Below are positions 11,301-22,558 of a stretch of DNA of 64,000 nt, piece after piece. The translations under genes and the position numbers were made by a program. Every line of letters begins with the position of its first letter. The first letter of the stretch is position 1. The notes under the pieces are model-generated. The model was not told the origin of the DNA. It ran no database searches and worked only from the letters and a program-made list of their open reading frames with translations. This DNA is from Cryptomeria japonica (taxonomy: Eukaryota; Streptophyta; Pinopsida; Cupressales; Cupressaceae): positions 619,190,476 to 619,254,475 of the forward strand of contig NC_081408.1 in assembly GCF_030272615.1 (NCBI RefSeq), written 5' to 3'.

Positions 11301-11310
11301 CCTTTTATAG
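11301..11310 (-). promoter_or_regulatory. TATA box of antisense PMD gene, copy 1
   Basis: The minus strand reads CTATAAAAGG, 74 bases upstream of the proposed ATG at 11227. That spacing gives a 5' leader of about 45 bases. PMD copy 2 has CTATAAATAG at the matching place. Promoter activity is inferred from sequence and conservation only. Confidence 0.6.
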
Positions 11311-11485
11311 GGTAAATTGAAATTAGGGTTCTGTAAAGGAACGCAAAAATCGCTCGTAGTGTCTCATGCCAACCTAAATAACATCATTATCTGGAGATGA
11401 ATCAAATTAACGCATTCAACATAGACCAAAATTTAAAATACTAATATCCAAATCAAATCAAATTTTCAAACATTTTGATTCATCT

Positions 11486-11657
11486 CCCGAGGGGGCATTA
11501 TCAACATCATTTTATCAAATCTGGAGCATCGATTATCAAAAACTGGGGCATGACATATCTCAAAACAACATAAAAATTGATCATAACTAAATCACGATAA
11601 CATATCATTTTCTTTGAATCAACATGTGCACACACGTCACTTCAAAGAGGGGCAAAA
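11486..11657 (+). promoter_or_regulatory. Three GGGGCA modules including the 3' polypurine tract
   Basis: Three purine-run modules in plus orientation: cccgagggggcat (11486-11498), aactggggcatga (11541-11553) and caaagaggggcaaaa (11643-11657), the last directly against the LTR start. The last is the polypurine tract that primes plus-strand DNA. The same three modules in the same order occur inverted at 60277-60384. They also lie between the PMD TATA box and the LTR, so some may serve as promoter elements. Confidence 0.65.
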
Positions 11658-13085
11658 TGTAGACATAAAAATGACCATATTCCTAAATGAATATTTTATG
11701 TTCATTCCTCTATTTAATTAAGTAAATTATTTAATTTATTTAGTTAAAATTCACTAGAACCCCTTTTTATCATTTAATGGGATAAATCATTTTATTCAAT
11801 TAAATCCCTTCTATCCACTTTTAATTAAATTCACATTTAATTAAATAGTTTACCCCAAATTGAATAAATCTAATTTATTCAAATTCCCAATTTGCAACCA
11901 AATTGAAATAAATTAATTTTATTTTAATTAAATTCTATTTTCCTCATCCACTTGCAAAATCCTACATCTCCCACTTGCATACTAAACCCTATTCCTAATT
12001 TCTTCTAGAATTCATCTAATCCTATTCAATTAACCCTAAACCCATTCATTATCCCTTTTCCCTAAATTTGAGGTCACTTCTCAAATTTGGAGTAAAGTCT
12101 CCAAAAGGCATTAAAGCCTTTATCCATTCAACAAGCCAACTTGTTGAATCCCCCCAAACTTGGAAGGACTCTTACAAGTTTGTCCCCAAAGTCTTTAAAC
12201 CATTAATGGTTAACTAACCCTTAGTGGCATGGTTAGAGACTTTTTGACTAACTTAACCTCCATTTAACCCAAGGGTCTCATCAAGCATTTATTGCTTTGA
12301 CCATGGTTATTCCTTTATCCTTTGCACAAGATTTTACCTCTTCGATAAAAGCTTTATCCAATGGATAACCTTAACCTAACCTTAACCCTTACCTTCTAAG
12401 GTAACCATGAGGTCTTCTCAAACATTTAATGCTTCTTACATCTCCCCTCGACCAACCTTATGTTGACAATTGTCACCATTTCATTGGTGAAAATTGTAAA
12501 CATGGATTGATTAACTTTCAAACTTGACCCTTGATTAACTCTTTCAATCCTGACCATCCATTGCACTATTTTTGTTATAAATAGAGCTCTCATTCCTCCA
12601 TTTTAGCATCCATGCAAGCTCTTAGTATCACACTTATGCTCAATTTCAGCACATCTAGTCTCTCTTTGCAATAGGAATTAATCTAATAAATATTTTAGAC
12701 TACTTCCTTTATCATTAGCTTAAATCATATAACTAGTATATCATGTTAGGATAGTATTACTACTAATCTTGTCATCTTATAATCTAGTTTATTGCATTTA
12801 TTGAATCATTCATAGATAGGATGCATTCTCATGTTAAAATCAATCAAAGCATCCCTCGTTCTTGCATTTGTCATCCCTAAACCACTTTTCTCAGTGATCT
12901 GAGAGAAAAGGCATTGGTTTGAGGGACCTTGCGAGATAGAGAACCATGGAACCAACCTTGGGAAGTTGAGTCATCCTTCATGACTCCATAGCTTGCACCA
13001 AGAAGTCTTGTGGGTGTGTGGACAAGTCTCTTTGGGCTTCACTTTTCACATTTTGAGTTTCATTGACCCACTTTTCCTGCATACA
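11658..13085 (+). mobile_element. Gypsy LTR (plus orientation)
   Basis: Starts TGTAGACATAAAAATG directly after a polypurine tract and ends CTGCATACA at 13085, 1428 bp. U3 is dominated by TTAATTAAAT-type AT-rich words, then a moderately conserved stretch with 'accatggttattcc' and 'aagcatttattgctttgacc' shared with the LTRs at 17520-18997 and 53988-55347. A TATA box (TATAAATAG, 12576-12584) is followed by AGCTC as in its relatives, placing R at about 12610. A primer-site-like sequence follows the LTR, so it could serve as 3' LTR of the left element and 5' LTR of the right one. Confidence 0.8.
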
Positions 13086-13088
13086 TTT

Positions 13089-13106
13089 CTGGCACCCACC
13101 GTAGGG
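13089..13106 (+). promoter_or_regulatory. Gypsy-type primer binding site
   Basis: The sequence ctggcacccaccgtaggg follows the LTR end by three bases. It resembles TGGCGCCCACCGTGGGG, which follows the 5' LTR of many plant gypsy elements. Two transitions from that form fit age-related decay. Confidence 0.6.
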
Positions 13107-13149
13107 CACTACCCCATTAATCAAATCGGTTTTAAAAAATAAACACTTT

Positions 13150-13440
13150 TGCAGGTGCGCGGGAAATAGGAATCAGTGCATGGGGAACATCCCTTAGCGC
13201 ATCTAGTTAACATTCTAGCACATCCCATACATTGTTTAGCACATGGGGTTTATACTCTAGCGCGTGAAGTCCTTATCTTAGTGCATTGTTCCCACTAATA
13301 TTTTCTTGTAGGTCTCGGCGTGGGTGAAAAATAGAGCAGCTCATTTGGAAAATAGCTTAGCGCATCAGGTCTGTCCGATAGCGCATCACAGTCATCCTTT
13401 AGCGCATACAGTCTGTTCTATAGCGCATCACAGACAGAAA
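13150..13440 (+). repeat. Degenerate TAGCGCATC motif array in element leader
   Basis: About a dozen copies of tagcgcatc and variants (agtgcat, tagcacat, tagcgcgt) spaced 15-40 bp apart, starting about 60 bp after the PBS. The core is the reverse complement of the array in the PMD copy 1 intron (GCGCTA). Spacers are not conserved. Confidence 0.75.
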
Positions 13441-14060
13441 ACAAAAATAAAATTGTAACCAAACTTAAATTTAGACTTGTAGAAGTCCACAAAATCCGAG
13501 ATTTTTTCTAACTGTTTGATTGGTATTTTGCAGGATTTTGACAATTTCTTGCAGGTGGAACTTAGTTTTATTTGTAGAATTACAAGTAGTTTAAATTTTT
13601 ACTAACTTAGTTAAGTTAGTTAAAATTTAGAGTCTTTTTAATTCTTGTTGGATAAAATTGAACTCACCTTAGTTTGGGCTATAAAAAGAACATAAAAGCA
13701 ATCTTTTTCTAGGAGAGAAAATTTTCACTTTGGGCTCTAAAAGGAACAAAACAATCTTTTATTTTTGCAAACAAGGACTAAAAAGAACCTCACCATCCTT
13801 TGGTGCATAAAAGGATCAATTTTAAATTTTTGCAAGGAGAAAGAACCACACTTTAAATTTTTGTTCACAATCAAAGAGGGAAGTCCTTCCCCTTTTATCG
13901 ATTTCGTTTGTTGACCACCAAGATCGAAGTTTTGCTTTGTTGACCAAGTTCTTTTCCTAGATTAGAAAATCATTGCTTTAAAGGAAATCAAAGGAACACC
14001 ATGTTTTTATGGAGCAACATCTCCATATAGATCTTAGAAAATCATAGACTTGAAAGGTAA
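13441..14060 (+). other. Gypsy 5' leader with repeated 'ctaaaaggaac' words
   Basis: Non-coding. From 13660 to 13850 four imperfect copies of a phrase like tttgggctataaaaagaac/caatctttt recur every 50-60 bp. The same phrase, inverted, occurs at about 16770-16930, so the leader belongs to the same family as the minus-strand element at 17519. Confidence 0.55.
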
Positions 14061-17000
14061 AAAGAACCTTGTTTGCCTTGTCTTGAAAGTAGAAGGTATA
14101 TGCTCTCCCCTTTTCATTTTCTCTACTCTGCAATCACACTCTGCATTTTTGCTCTTATTGGTCTGGCAAGTATCTCATCACTAGGATACACACACAACTT
14201 TCACCAACAACTTTACAATAACAAGCATCATCGACCTTATAGACAACAGTCAAGTCGGTAGCATAAACCCTAAACCCTAAGCATCTTAGGTTTACAACAT
14301 AGGCGGTCCAATCCTATCTGTCCAAACACATTGTATAGAATATTACGATTTCAAATAGATCACAAGATAATCTGCATCATTCATTCATCACTACACATGG
14401 GAATCAGTAACCCATCACGCTTTCTTCTCATACCACTAAGAAGAATGATCATTCCCGAGGTAGACTCCAAAAGCAGTCGATCTTTTCATGCAAGATCCTC
14501 AAAGAAATCCTTCACCTGCACAAGGTAGATGTGGCACCTCGATCTCATTCACATCTCTTAGCTAACTCATCACAAAGTATCATTAGTTGCATCGCATAAT
14601 CAAAATTGTCAAACTAATAACCCTAGAGCTGAGACTACCAACCGATAGTCACACTTAGTGAAACCCTGACATTGGTTCACTGCATCTCCTCATACCTCTT
14701 CATACTAGTTCACTTACATATATTGCCATCAATGACAACATGCATTATCATCATATGAACATGCCAATGATATCCAACAGATGTTACCATAGTCCTTCTA
14801 TGAATTTCTTGTTGTGTGTGTTGACAATGTTTGATATGATAAGGTATAGAGAGGTCCAAGATGTGTTACAGACCAAGCTATCTAGTAATGAGAGGATGCA
14901 CTCATAGAATAGTTTTAAACTGCATAGAAATGCCTCTTAGGATGAGCTTATCCTAGATGTAGAGACACTCTAAAAAGTGATGTGTTTGTTTTGATTCAAG
15001 CTATATCTAAAAAGAACTTAGGACAAGACCTCTTTAAGTTTCAAGAGTTGAAATGGATTGATGATGTATGAATGTGAGAATGGATGGAATGTTTAAACTT
15101 CAATAAAAACTCTATGTTACATATGGGACAAATTCGTCCTCTTCTCTTTTGGGGGTTGATGGTTCTTCCCAAGCTTTGTTATATGATATGCAAATGTCTG
15201 AAAAGAAGGAAGGATTGATTTTGCCTCCCTTGTTTTTATGATAACTCAAAGCTCTATATTGAGTAAAAGTTCTACGGTTCAAAGAATCTTGATCAAACTT
15301 GTTGCATTTTCCTTGAAGATATGCATGTGATGTAAGAAGGCTCTATGTGAGACAAAGATTTGTCTATTGACATAGAAAAATTTCCTTCTTTTGATGAAAG
15401 CCTTTGAGCTTAATGGTCTTTTCTTCAAATTGATATGTTGATGAAGATTCTTCCTTCTTAAAATGTGAAGGATGGTCATATAGTTTGATACTTTGTCTTT
15501 GCACTTCATTTTGATTTTTGCCAAATGTTGGTGTTGAAAATTTGTGTTGGATGAATACTTGTTTTTGAATTGGTTTTGATTTGCTTTGACAAGAAAACAA
15601 AGAAAGCACACAAACACAATAATATTGCCTCAAAAAGGCACAAATAAGTGTGGGTCTAAATCAACCCAATCTTTGAAATCTTTGACCCCTTTGCAAATGT
15701 TTTTGTGTATGTTTTTCCAAAAGCCTGAATTCGGCTCAATTTATCACTGGTCTAACATAAAATGAAGACACTTCAAACACACTTTATCCCTAAGGTCAAA
15801 TGGCCAATTGCGATAATTTCAGCCCACATCTTGATATTTCTTCAACTTTCGTACTACATACCTTATGAATCCCGTTGTAGCAGGTAAGGATGTGATATAC
15901 TAAGTCTTGTGTGAGCATAACAAATAGATGATCCCTATGATGGGGGAGTCACCACTTTTATCAAGCTACAAGTAGCCTTTCAAAAAGATATGTTTCTACT
16001 CAAGGAAATATGTATGGTGAGTATCTTGGGAGCAAAACCATCTATGCTCTTGCACTGAATTTATCACAAATATCCTCAATCAATAGAATGGGTGGGTTTC
16101 TATATAAAAAGGTGTCTAGTAATGTTCGAGGTTTTTGGACATAAGTTCATTCTGCAGTGACCCACTTAAGAGCCTTGTAACTTGTGGTGGGGCCCATTTG
16201 TCCTTTCGACAAGTTACACTATAGGAACAACAATACCCAAGGCTACAGCTTTCGCTCACACTTGATTTCTATAGCGACTCGAAGAATTTACCACGCGAGG
16301 TCATTCCCAAGAGTGATGTGTCTCTTGGCAGGCCTCTCTTAAAAAGATAAAATTTGAGTGTTACTAACACTTTTCTCTTGCACCCAGGACCACGAAAGCC
16401 AAGGGAGAGGATAGTGTGTGTTAGAAGTAGGACCACTCGACAAACTTTGCACAAGTGTGCTAATCACCAAAAACACTTGTTCTTTTTTACTTATTTTCAT
16501 TGCAATGTGATCTAACAATTTGGAGATGTTTCTCCAACAACGTATTCTTTTTAACTTCAATGGAAAAATGTTTTTGTAATCCAGAAATTGGAAATCCTAG
16601 TCAATTGAATTAAGAGCACGTTTTGCTTGAAGTAAATCGATTTGAGAACAACTTTGACAAATTGGGGATTATTTTTAACTTGCACAAAATGAAGTGTTGA
16701 TTGTGAATTTTAGTTTGATGCAAGAAATAAAATTTGCCTTGTTGATTTTAAGCACCAAAAGAATTTGTTCCTAACTTTGCAAAAAAGAATTTTGTGTGTT
16801 TGTTTTTGTGTTTCTTTTTAACTTTGAACAAGTGTGAGTCTTTTTTAGAGCTCCAAACGAAAGATGTGGTTATTTTTAAAACTCCAAATGAAAGTGTAGT
16901 TGATTTTAACCCCAAAAGGAAAATGAATTTATTTTATCCTAACTTGAAAGACAAAGTTAGCAATATGAACAAATTTACATCCTAAGCTATAATTGCTAAA

Positions 17001-17100
17001 AATCCTATTGTAGGGGCTAGTAAAAAACTGCACAAAAGATAATTAGTTAGAAAAATCCTACAAGCCTAAATTTTTTGTTTTTTCAGTTACAAGGAATTTT
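14061..17100. other. No recognisable gene; junction of two inverted leaders
   Basis: About 3 kb. Short frames (e.g. plus 14331-14528, minus 15279-15633) show no family signature. The flanks are leaders of the same gypsy family in opposite orientation (plus from 13086, minus from 17519), so an inverted junction must lie in this stretch. I cannot place the boundary. No gag or protease motif was seen on either strand. Confidence 0.45.
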
Positions 17101-17109
17101 CCTACAACT

Positions 17110-17420
17110 CTCTGTTACAATAGCGATACTCTGTGTGAAAACAAAAGTGCTATTTAACACGAAAGTGCAACAGTATAGACAATAGCGCTAAAAGAAATGT
17201 GAGTGCGTTGAATAAAGAGACAATAGCTCTAAAAGAACCACTGTCAAACAAAGTTAACTCTGTCAAACAACGAGTCAAAAGCGCTAATACTAGGAACTAT
17301 AGCGCTATTTTAGGGTTAATAGCGTTAAAAGATGGATGATAGCGCCAGTTTGGGGACAATAGCGCTATTAGTGGGAACAATAGTGCTAAAGTATCAATTT
17401 GTGAAGGTGCTAAAGCGAGA
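17110..17420 (-). repeat. Degenerate AGCGCT motif array in inverted leader
   Basis: About fifteen copies of atagcgctaaaa and variants (agtgctatt, aaagcgctaat, tagcgttaaa) in 310 bp at 15-30 bp spacing, ending about 85 bases inside the PBS of the minus-strand element. Its position relative to the LTR matches the array at 13150-13440. Confidence 0.75.
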
Positions 17421-17508
17421 ACAAAAGCGCAAGAGCATGACCTATGTGTCAATTAAAACATTCAAAAAGTCAGTAGTTTTCAAAATGGTTCCTCTTGGAT
17501 TCATGTTA

Positions 17509-17519
17509 GGTTCGCCAAA
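17509..17519 (-). promoter_or_regulatory. Possible primer site of the minus-strand gypsy element
   Basis: The minus strand reads TTTGGCGAACC just after the LTR end. TTTGGCG is a usual beginning of plant gypsy primer sites, but the rest does not match a tRNA I can name. Confidence 0.4.
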
Positions 17520-18997
17520 TGATTCTCTGCAAAAAAGGATTAGAAAATCTATTTGATGGCAACACACACAAAAACCAAGGAGCAAATGTTATTATTAGCA
17601 ACAAAAGATTATTCTAAATAGGCATATCAAGAGAGATATTGAGCATGAAATAAAAATCATACAAACATAGAATAGATAAACTATGCTCCTCCAAATGCTA
17701 ACCAAGATGTTCATAGTTGCTCCTCCCTTGTTCCTCTCCTCTCCAAGTTTCCAAATGAGTGTAGGTCTCAGTAGCTTTTTGCACTACTTTTTGGATGTCT
17801 TATGGAGATTCAAGAGTATAAACTGAATGATCATGAAAATGCAAATGTGAACAATCTAAAATGATATATTAGGTAATTAACTAAGATTAATTTTAACCCA
17901 AAATAATAATGTGAGATGATTGTGCTAAATACTCTCTAAAATTCACTATAAGCTAGATGCATACAAGTTTTCAGGATCTTGATTATGAAGAAATGAGCTC
18001 TATTTATAGGTAAAATGGAGTAATGGATGGTTGAGATTGAGTAATCTTAACAAGGGTCAGGATTGATGGGTTTAAGATCCATGTAAGGACTTTCAATCCA
18101 ATCCCAAGATGACAAATGTCAACAAGAGATGAGTTGAGAGGAGAGGGAATAAGCATTAAATGCTTGACATGACTTGAGGGTTAACTTGGGAGGTAAGGTT
18201 AATGTTGAGTTGAAAGAATAAAGCCATTATCCAATAAATAATGTCTTTATCCAATGGATAAACTCTTATGCAAGAGTTAGTGAGGATAACCATGGTCAAA
18301 GCAATAAATGCTTGAAGAGACCCATGGGTTAAATGAGGGTTAAGTTAGAGGTAAAGTCTCTAACCATGTGGGTGAGTTGAGTTAACCATAAATGGTTATG
18401 TAAGAGCCATTAATGGTCATGTAAGAGCCATTAGTGGTTTGGAAGACTGTAGGGATTAGTTTGTTGAACACGTAAAGCATTAAATGCTTTTCAAAGACTT
18501 TGGAGTCTTTGAGAAGTGACTCCAAGTTGCTTAGGAATGTGACAATAATTAGGAGATGGATTAGGCTAATTAGGAATGATTAGAAGGTGATAAGAAGGGT
18601 CTAGAAGGGGATTTAGGATTACAAGTGGGTTTGGTGGGTGAGGGAAAATACGATTTAAATTAAAATAAAATTAATTTATTTCAACTTGTGGTTGCAACTT
18701 GCATTTGTAGGAGAATGCAAGTGGGAGGGTTAAATGATTTAAACGAATGTTTTAATTATTTATTTAAAAGAGGAAAGGGGATTAAATTAAATAAATAGGA
18801 TTTATTCATTTAATTGATTGTGAATTTAGTTTAATGAATTAACTGAAATAAATTCAATAATTTATTTAATTAATAGGAGAATGTTTGAGGATGAATTAAT
18901 TAAATGTTAATTTAATTAACTATTGGCTAGTGGGTTTATTAATCAAATCAATAGCAAATATTCATTTAATTAAAATGGACAGATTTATGTGACTACA
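17520..18997 (-). mobile_element. Gypsy LTR (minus orientation)
   Basis: On the minus strand it begins TGTAGTCACATAAATC at 18997 and ends GCAGAGAATCA at 17520, 1478 bp. It contains the family TATA box (minus CTATAAATAG, 18000-18009) followed by AGCTC, and shares 'accatggttatcc', 'taaccattaatggct' and the AT-rich U3 with the plus LTR at 53988-55347. It is the 5' LTR of an element whose leader extends to the left. Its start abuts an inverted LTR tail (18998-19065). Confidence 0.8.
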
Positions 18998-19065
18998 CTA
19001 ACAATTGGTTTCTTGCCTGTTTGTTTGCGTTTGTCATCCTAAAGTATCCTTTTTGCAGAGCATTA
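18998..19065 (+). mobile_element. Orphan gypsy LTR tail, inverted against the neighbour
   Basis: The plus strand ctaacaattggtttcttg ... atcctttttgcagagca matches the last 80 bases of the LTR at 53988-55347 (ctaacacttggattgtttct ... catcctttttggagagca). It is in plus orientation and directly touches the start of the minus LTR. Confidence 0.55.
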
Positions 19066-21710
19066 GAAACAAAACATTTTACCTCACTTTCTCTTTCATG
19101 TAGCTATTAGGTGTCTGCCACATGTATTTGCACATATATTTATTCTCGGACATGTATGTTGATGATTGTCATTGGTTTGATAGGTTAGTTTTGGACCTAG
19201 AATACATGCGTCCCATATATGTCAATGCATGTCATTGGTACAATTGCATTTTGAAGCCAGAATAGACATGTCTAATACAAGTTGGACGCACCTAATCTCA
19301 CTCAAAAATTACAGAATAAAAATATATGTAAATATATGTGGGAGGCTATGTGTATTGTGGATCAACAACGGACCTATCATAGCAACGACATGCATCGACA
19401 TACATTTCTAAGAAATGCATACCATGCCAACTTGTCATGGTGCTCCGACCCATGGTATGTGATGTGGAGTTGCAGTCGAGTTCTCAGTTTCATTCCTCGA
19501 GGCCCACACGAAATTAAATGGACATACCGAAGAATGGTTGCTGCATGCTTCGTGGTTACCAATGGTTTATTGTACATAACACGCACATTAAAAGCTTGTG
19601 AATGAAGGACCCTCATCTAGATGACATCCCAACAGGAAGAAGAGGCTGCGGGCTACAAAACTTGGTACATTTGTCAAAGAAAAGACTAGCATGAAACTCA
19701 AGTTAGTCTCGCAGCGGGACACCTCTATTGTGGCTGCAAAAAATGGTATGGGGGGGCTAACACCCCATGTTTGTGGTAGGTTTTTAATCATAGGTTTTGC
19801 ATTTGATGGCTGCTTTTGTCTAACACAGTGGTGTTAGTCTGTACGATTTGTCTATTTTAGAGCCAGAATAGACACAACCTCTCAGACCATTGTTCATGTA
19901 TGGTTTGTGATTTGATGTAGCTAAAAGCGGTAAAGCCAAAGGCTAACACACGATGCAATTTATAATTGGAGTTGGAGTTAGTCAATAACAAGGCTCAAGA
20001 ATAGACAAATTCTACTGCGTGTTAGTGACATGTTATTCAATCGCAGTCATTGAATATAAAATATAGTGTAAAATGTGTGACTAAGTTACGTGTTAGTCAG
20101 ACCATAGTGTTGATTTCAAGTTGGAATAGAGGTGTTCGTCCTTGAGCGCATAACAACAGTACCAAAATAGGTGGTCGATATACACAGCTCTGGCACTATG
20201 GCAAATTGACACATATAATTTAGGTGATACATATTACTTAGTGGTAGTTTATATTGAATGTTAAACTGCATTTTCATATATGAACATGTAGGTTCCTTTT
20301 ATGTCTTTTGAAATGCATTTACTTCCCAATGTAGACTACCACTAACATTAGTTATCCATGCAAGTTGTTGATTTTCAAGGACTATTGAGTAGTCCCCTGG
20401 CAAACATCCAAACATTCCCAGGTTGTTTCTCTCACTCTCCCTTCTTTAATACTACTTGCACTATAATGTCTCCTTATTAATAATCTTTGGGCTTGTGTAA
20501 CTTTTTGAAAGAGGCTTGTTATATATATATATATAGTTTGTTGTATATAATTTTTTTATGCGATAGAAATATATGTATAATTTCAGTTCTTGATCATGTA
20601 ATATTAATGTCCTTACTTTTATTGAATTTGATAATGATGAAAATGAATAATGCAATTGGCTAATGCCTTATATTCTATGCTATAGATGCACCATATTAGA
20701 CAATAAGATATTATTTTCCAACTTGAATGCAGTACGATTGTTATTGATGGATCTTCAAGTCATGAAACCAGTATTGAATATATGAACCTGAAATCCTGAT
20801 TATTGAGAACTATGTGTTATAAATTTGTATATATTCTGTTGATTTGCATGAGAGTGTTTATGTTCATCCCAGTGTAGTTGTATATCTAGATTATCGATGT
20901 TCGTGATGTTTGAGAACTACATGTGTTCGACGATCCAACTCCGATTTGAAATGTTATTTGGGGTTTTGTTTCAGATGTCTCTGGTTGGCATGACGAACTC
21001 CTCACGTGTATATCCTTCATAGTGTTTTTTCTTTTCTTTTGGGAACTTAAGACTACGTTACTAATAAATAATAATATTCTCATATCAACAAAGAGATTGA
21101 ACCTTTAGAATAGATACTCATTTCAAAAGACATGTGTCTTCTAAATAATGAATTGGAGGTCTATGTACCCATTAACTATCATCAAAGACTTTGTTAATGG
21201 TAATGAATCCCTGTGTATTCTATGACATAGAGTGACCATCTTAATTGTTGCACACTCATTTTACACCGTCGATTTTGAAATTAGCGGCTGCGATTGACTA
21301 ATCTATCACTAACACTCTGTAGGAAAGGTTCGTTTTGGAGCCAAAATAGATGCAATCGATGCGTTAAGCATGTTTTGCATCCTTCTTTATCAATTCTTAA
21401 CAAAGTCTATTTTTTGTGTTGTATTTTGGATGGGGAGAATACATGAAGCCTTTTTGACAACGTTGGTGATGGATCATAGTCATTATTTCATTGCAATTGC
21501 AACGAAATATGTTCTACAACAGAATTTCATGAATAGTTTATGGCTAGACCGTTAGCTGGGTTGTACATAACACAACGACATGTTGACTTTATATTGCAAT
21601 GTGGGAATAACCGGTCGTGTGTTGGTTGTGTCAGTTATGGTGAATGTGTGGTGTTATTGATTGTGTGAAGAATATCAATTGCATCTTCTTCTTCTTTTTT
21701 CAGTTCAATC
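19066..21710. other. Uncharacterised 2.6-kb stretch
   Basis: No gene recognised. A 107-codon plus frame at 19282-19605 (rich in Cys, His and Trp: SWCSDPWYVMWSC) has no family I know. Words such as gtgttagt/actaacac and agccagaatagacac recur loosely from 19200 to 21330, e.g. 19195, 19255, 19860 and 21335, suggesting the subterminal region of a DNA transposon. An (AT)n run sits at about 20520-20535. Confidence 0.35.
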
Positions 21711-21944
21711 ATGTCAGTTGCATTGCGAAAAAGGTTGAGGGAAACTATTTATCTTGATTATGGGTTACTAGAGCTAAAGGAAGATGATCTCCTGGGAGTT
21801 GGTCGCGTTCGCTTCCCAGTGACATGTGACATTGGCCTGCCTTTAGGCTACATAGTTTTAATGGATTATGCAAAATGCAGTATTCCTTGGTGTTGTCACT
21901 GTTTAATGCTTATGAATAGAGATGCAATTTGTATACCTAGGAGA

Positions 21945-22412
21945 GAGTTGGGCTTTCATATGCAAGACCAATTTGGCATTCAAATATGAAAGATTCAAGA
22001 GTTGGGATTTCACATCTAGGAGTAGTTGAGGATTCAAATCCAAAAGAGTCAGGAGTTGGGCTTTCAAATGCACGACCAGTTGGGGATTCAAATCTGAAAG
22101 ATTCAAGAGTTGGGCTTTCTTATTGAGGACTAGTTGATGATTCAAATATGAAAGACCCGAGAGTTGGGCTTTCAAATGCACGACTAGTTGGGGATTCAAA
22201 TCTGAAAGATTTAGGAGTTGGACTTTCACATCCAGGACTAGTTGAGGATTCAAATCTAAAAGAGTCAGGAGTTGGGCTTTCAAATGCGGGACTAGTTGGG
22301 GATCCAAATCTGAAAGAGTCAGGAGATGGGCTTTCAGGTTAGGGACTAGTTGGGGATTCAAATCTGAATGAGTCATGAGTCGGGTCTCCAATTTTGAACC
22401 CATTGTCAAGTC
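21945..22412 (+). repeat. 54-bp tandem repeat, eight full copies, 18 codons each
   Basis: The word gagttgggctttca begins units at 21945, 21999, 22053, 22107, 22161, 22215, 22269 and 22323, with no indels, plus a partial ninth at 22377. Units differ by 2-10 bases. The plus frame reads VGLSNAxLVGDSNLKxS per unit with only two stops (one in copy 4, one in copy 8). The opposite strand is open over 168 codons (LNPQLVxHLKAQLLxLSD units). Confidence 0.9.
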
Positions 22413-22524
22413 GGCTTCTTAGTGAGTGCACAACCACACTGGTAATTATTTATCATTGCATTATATTTTTTTCCATCATTGCATGGCATGGTTGCTAGAT
22501 GTTGGCACTTATAAGTGGAAATGT

Positions 22525-22526
<2 letters not shown>

Positions 22527-22556
<30 letters not shown>
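22527..22556. repeat. (AT)15 microsatellite
   Basis: Uninterrupted AT dinucleotide run of about 30 bp just before the acidic segment at 22600. Confidence 0.95.

Positions 22557-22558
<2 letters not shown>

Larger units (their letters stand above)
5415..13085 (+). mobile_element. Gypsy (Tat/Ogre-like) element, 3' half
   Basis: Plus-strand integrase (5415-6698), an antisense PMD gene (11227-8086), GGGGCA modules and a polypurine tract (11486-11657), then an LTR (11658-13085). Long gypsy elements of the Tat/Ogre/Retand group are known to carry an antisense ORF between pol and the 3' LTR, in some cases with a plant mobile domain; this fits. The 5' half is displaced beyond E1 and out of the window. 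A second copy of the same architecture, inverted, lies at about 58900-64000. Confidence 0.75.

Noticed and set aside
14264-14280. taaaccctaaaccctaa, telomere-like
   Set aside because: Only two units of the plant telomere repeat; too short to call an interstitial telomere.
18996-19002. CACTAAC as a CACTA transposon end
   Set aside because: It overlaps the LTR edge (GACTACA) and no matching TAGTG end with duplication was found.
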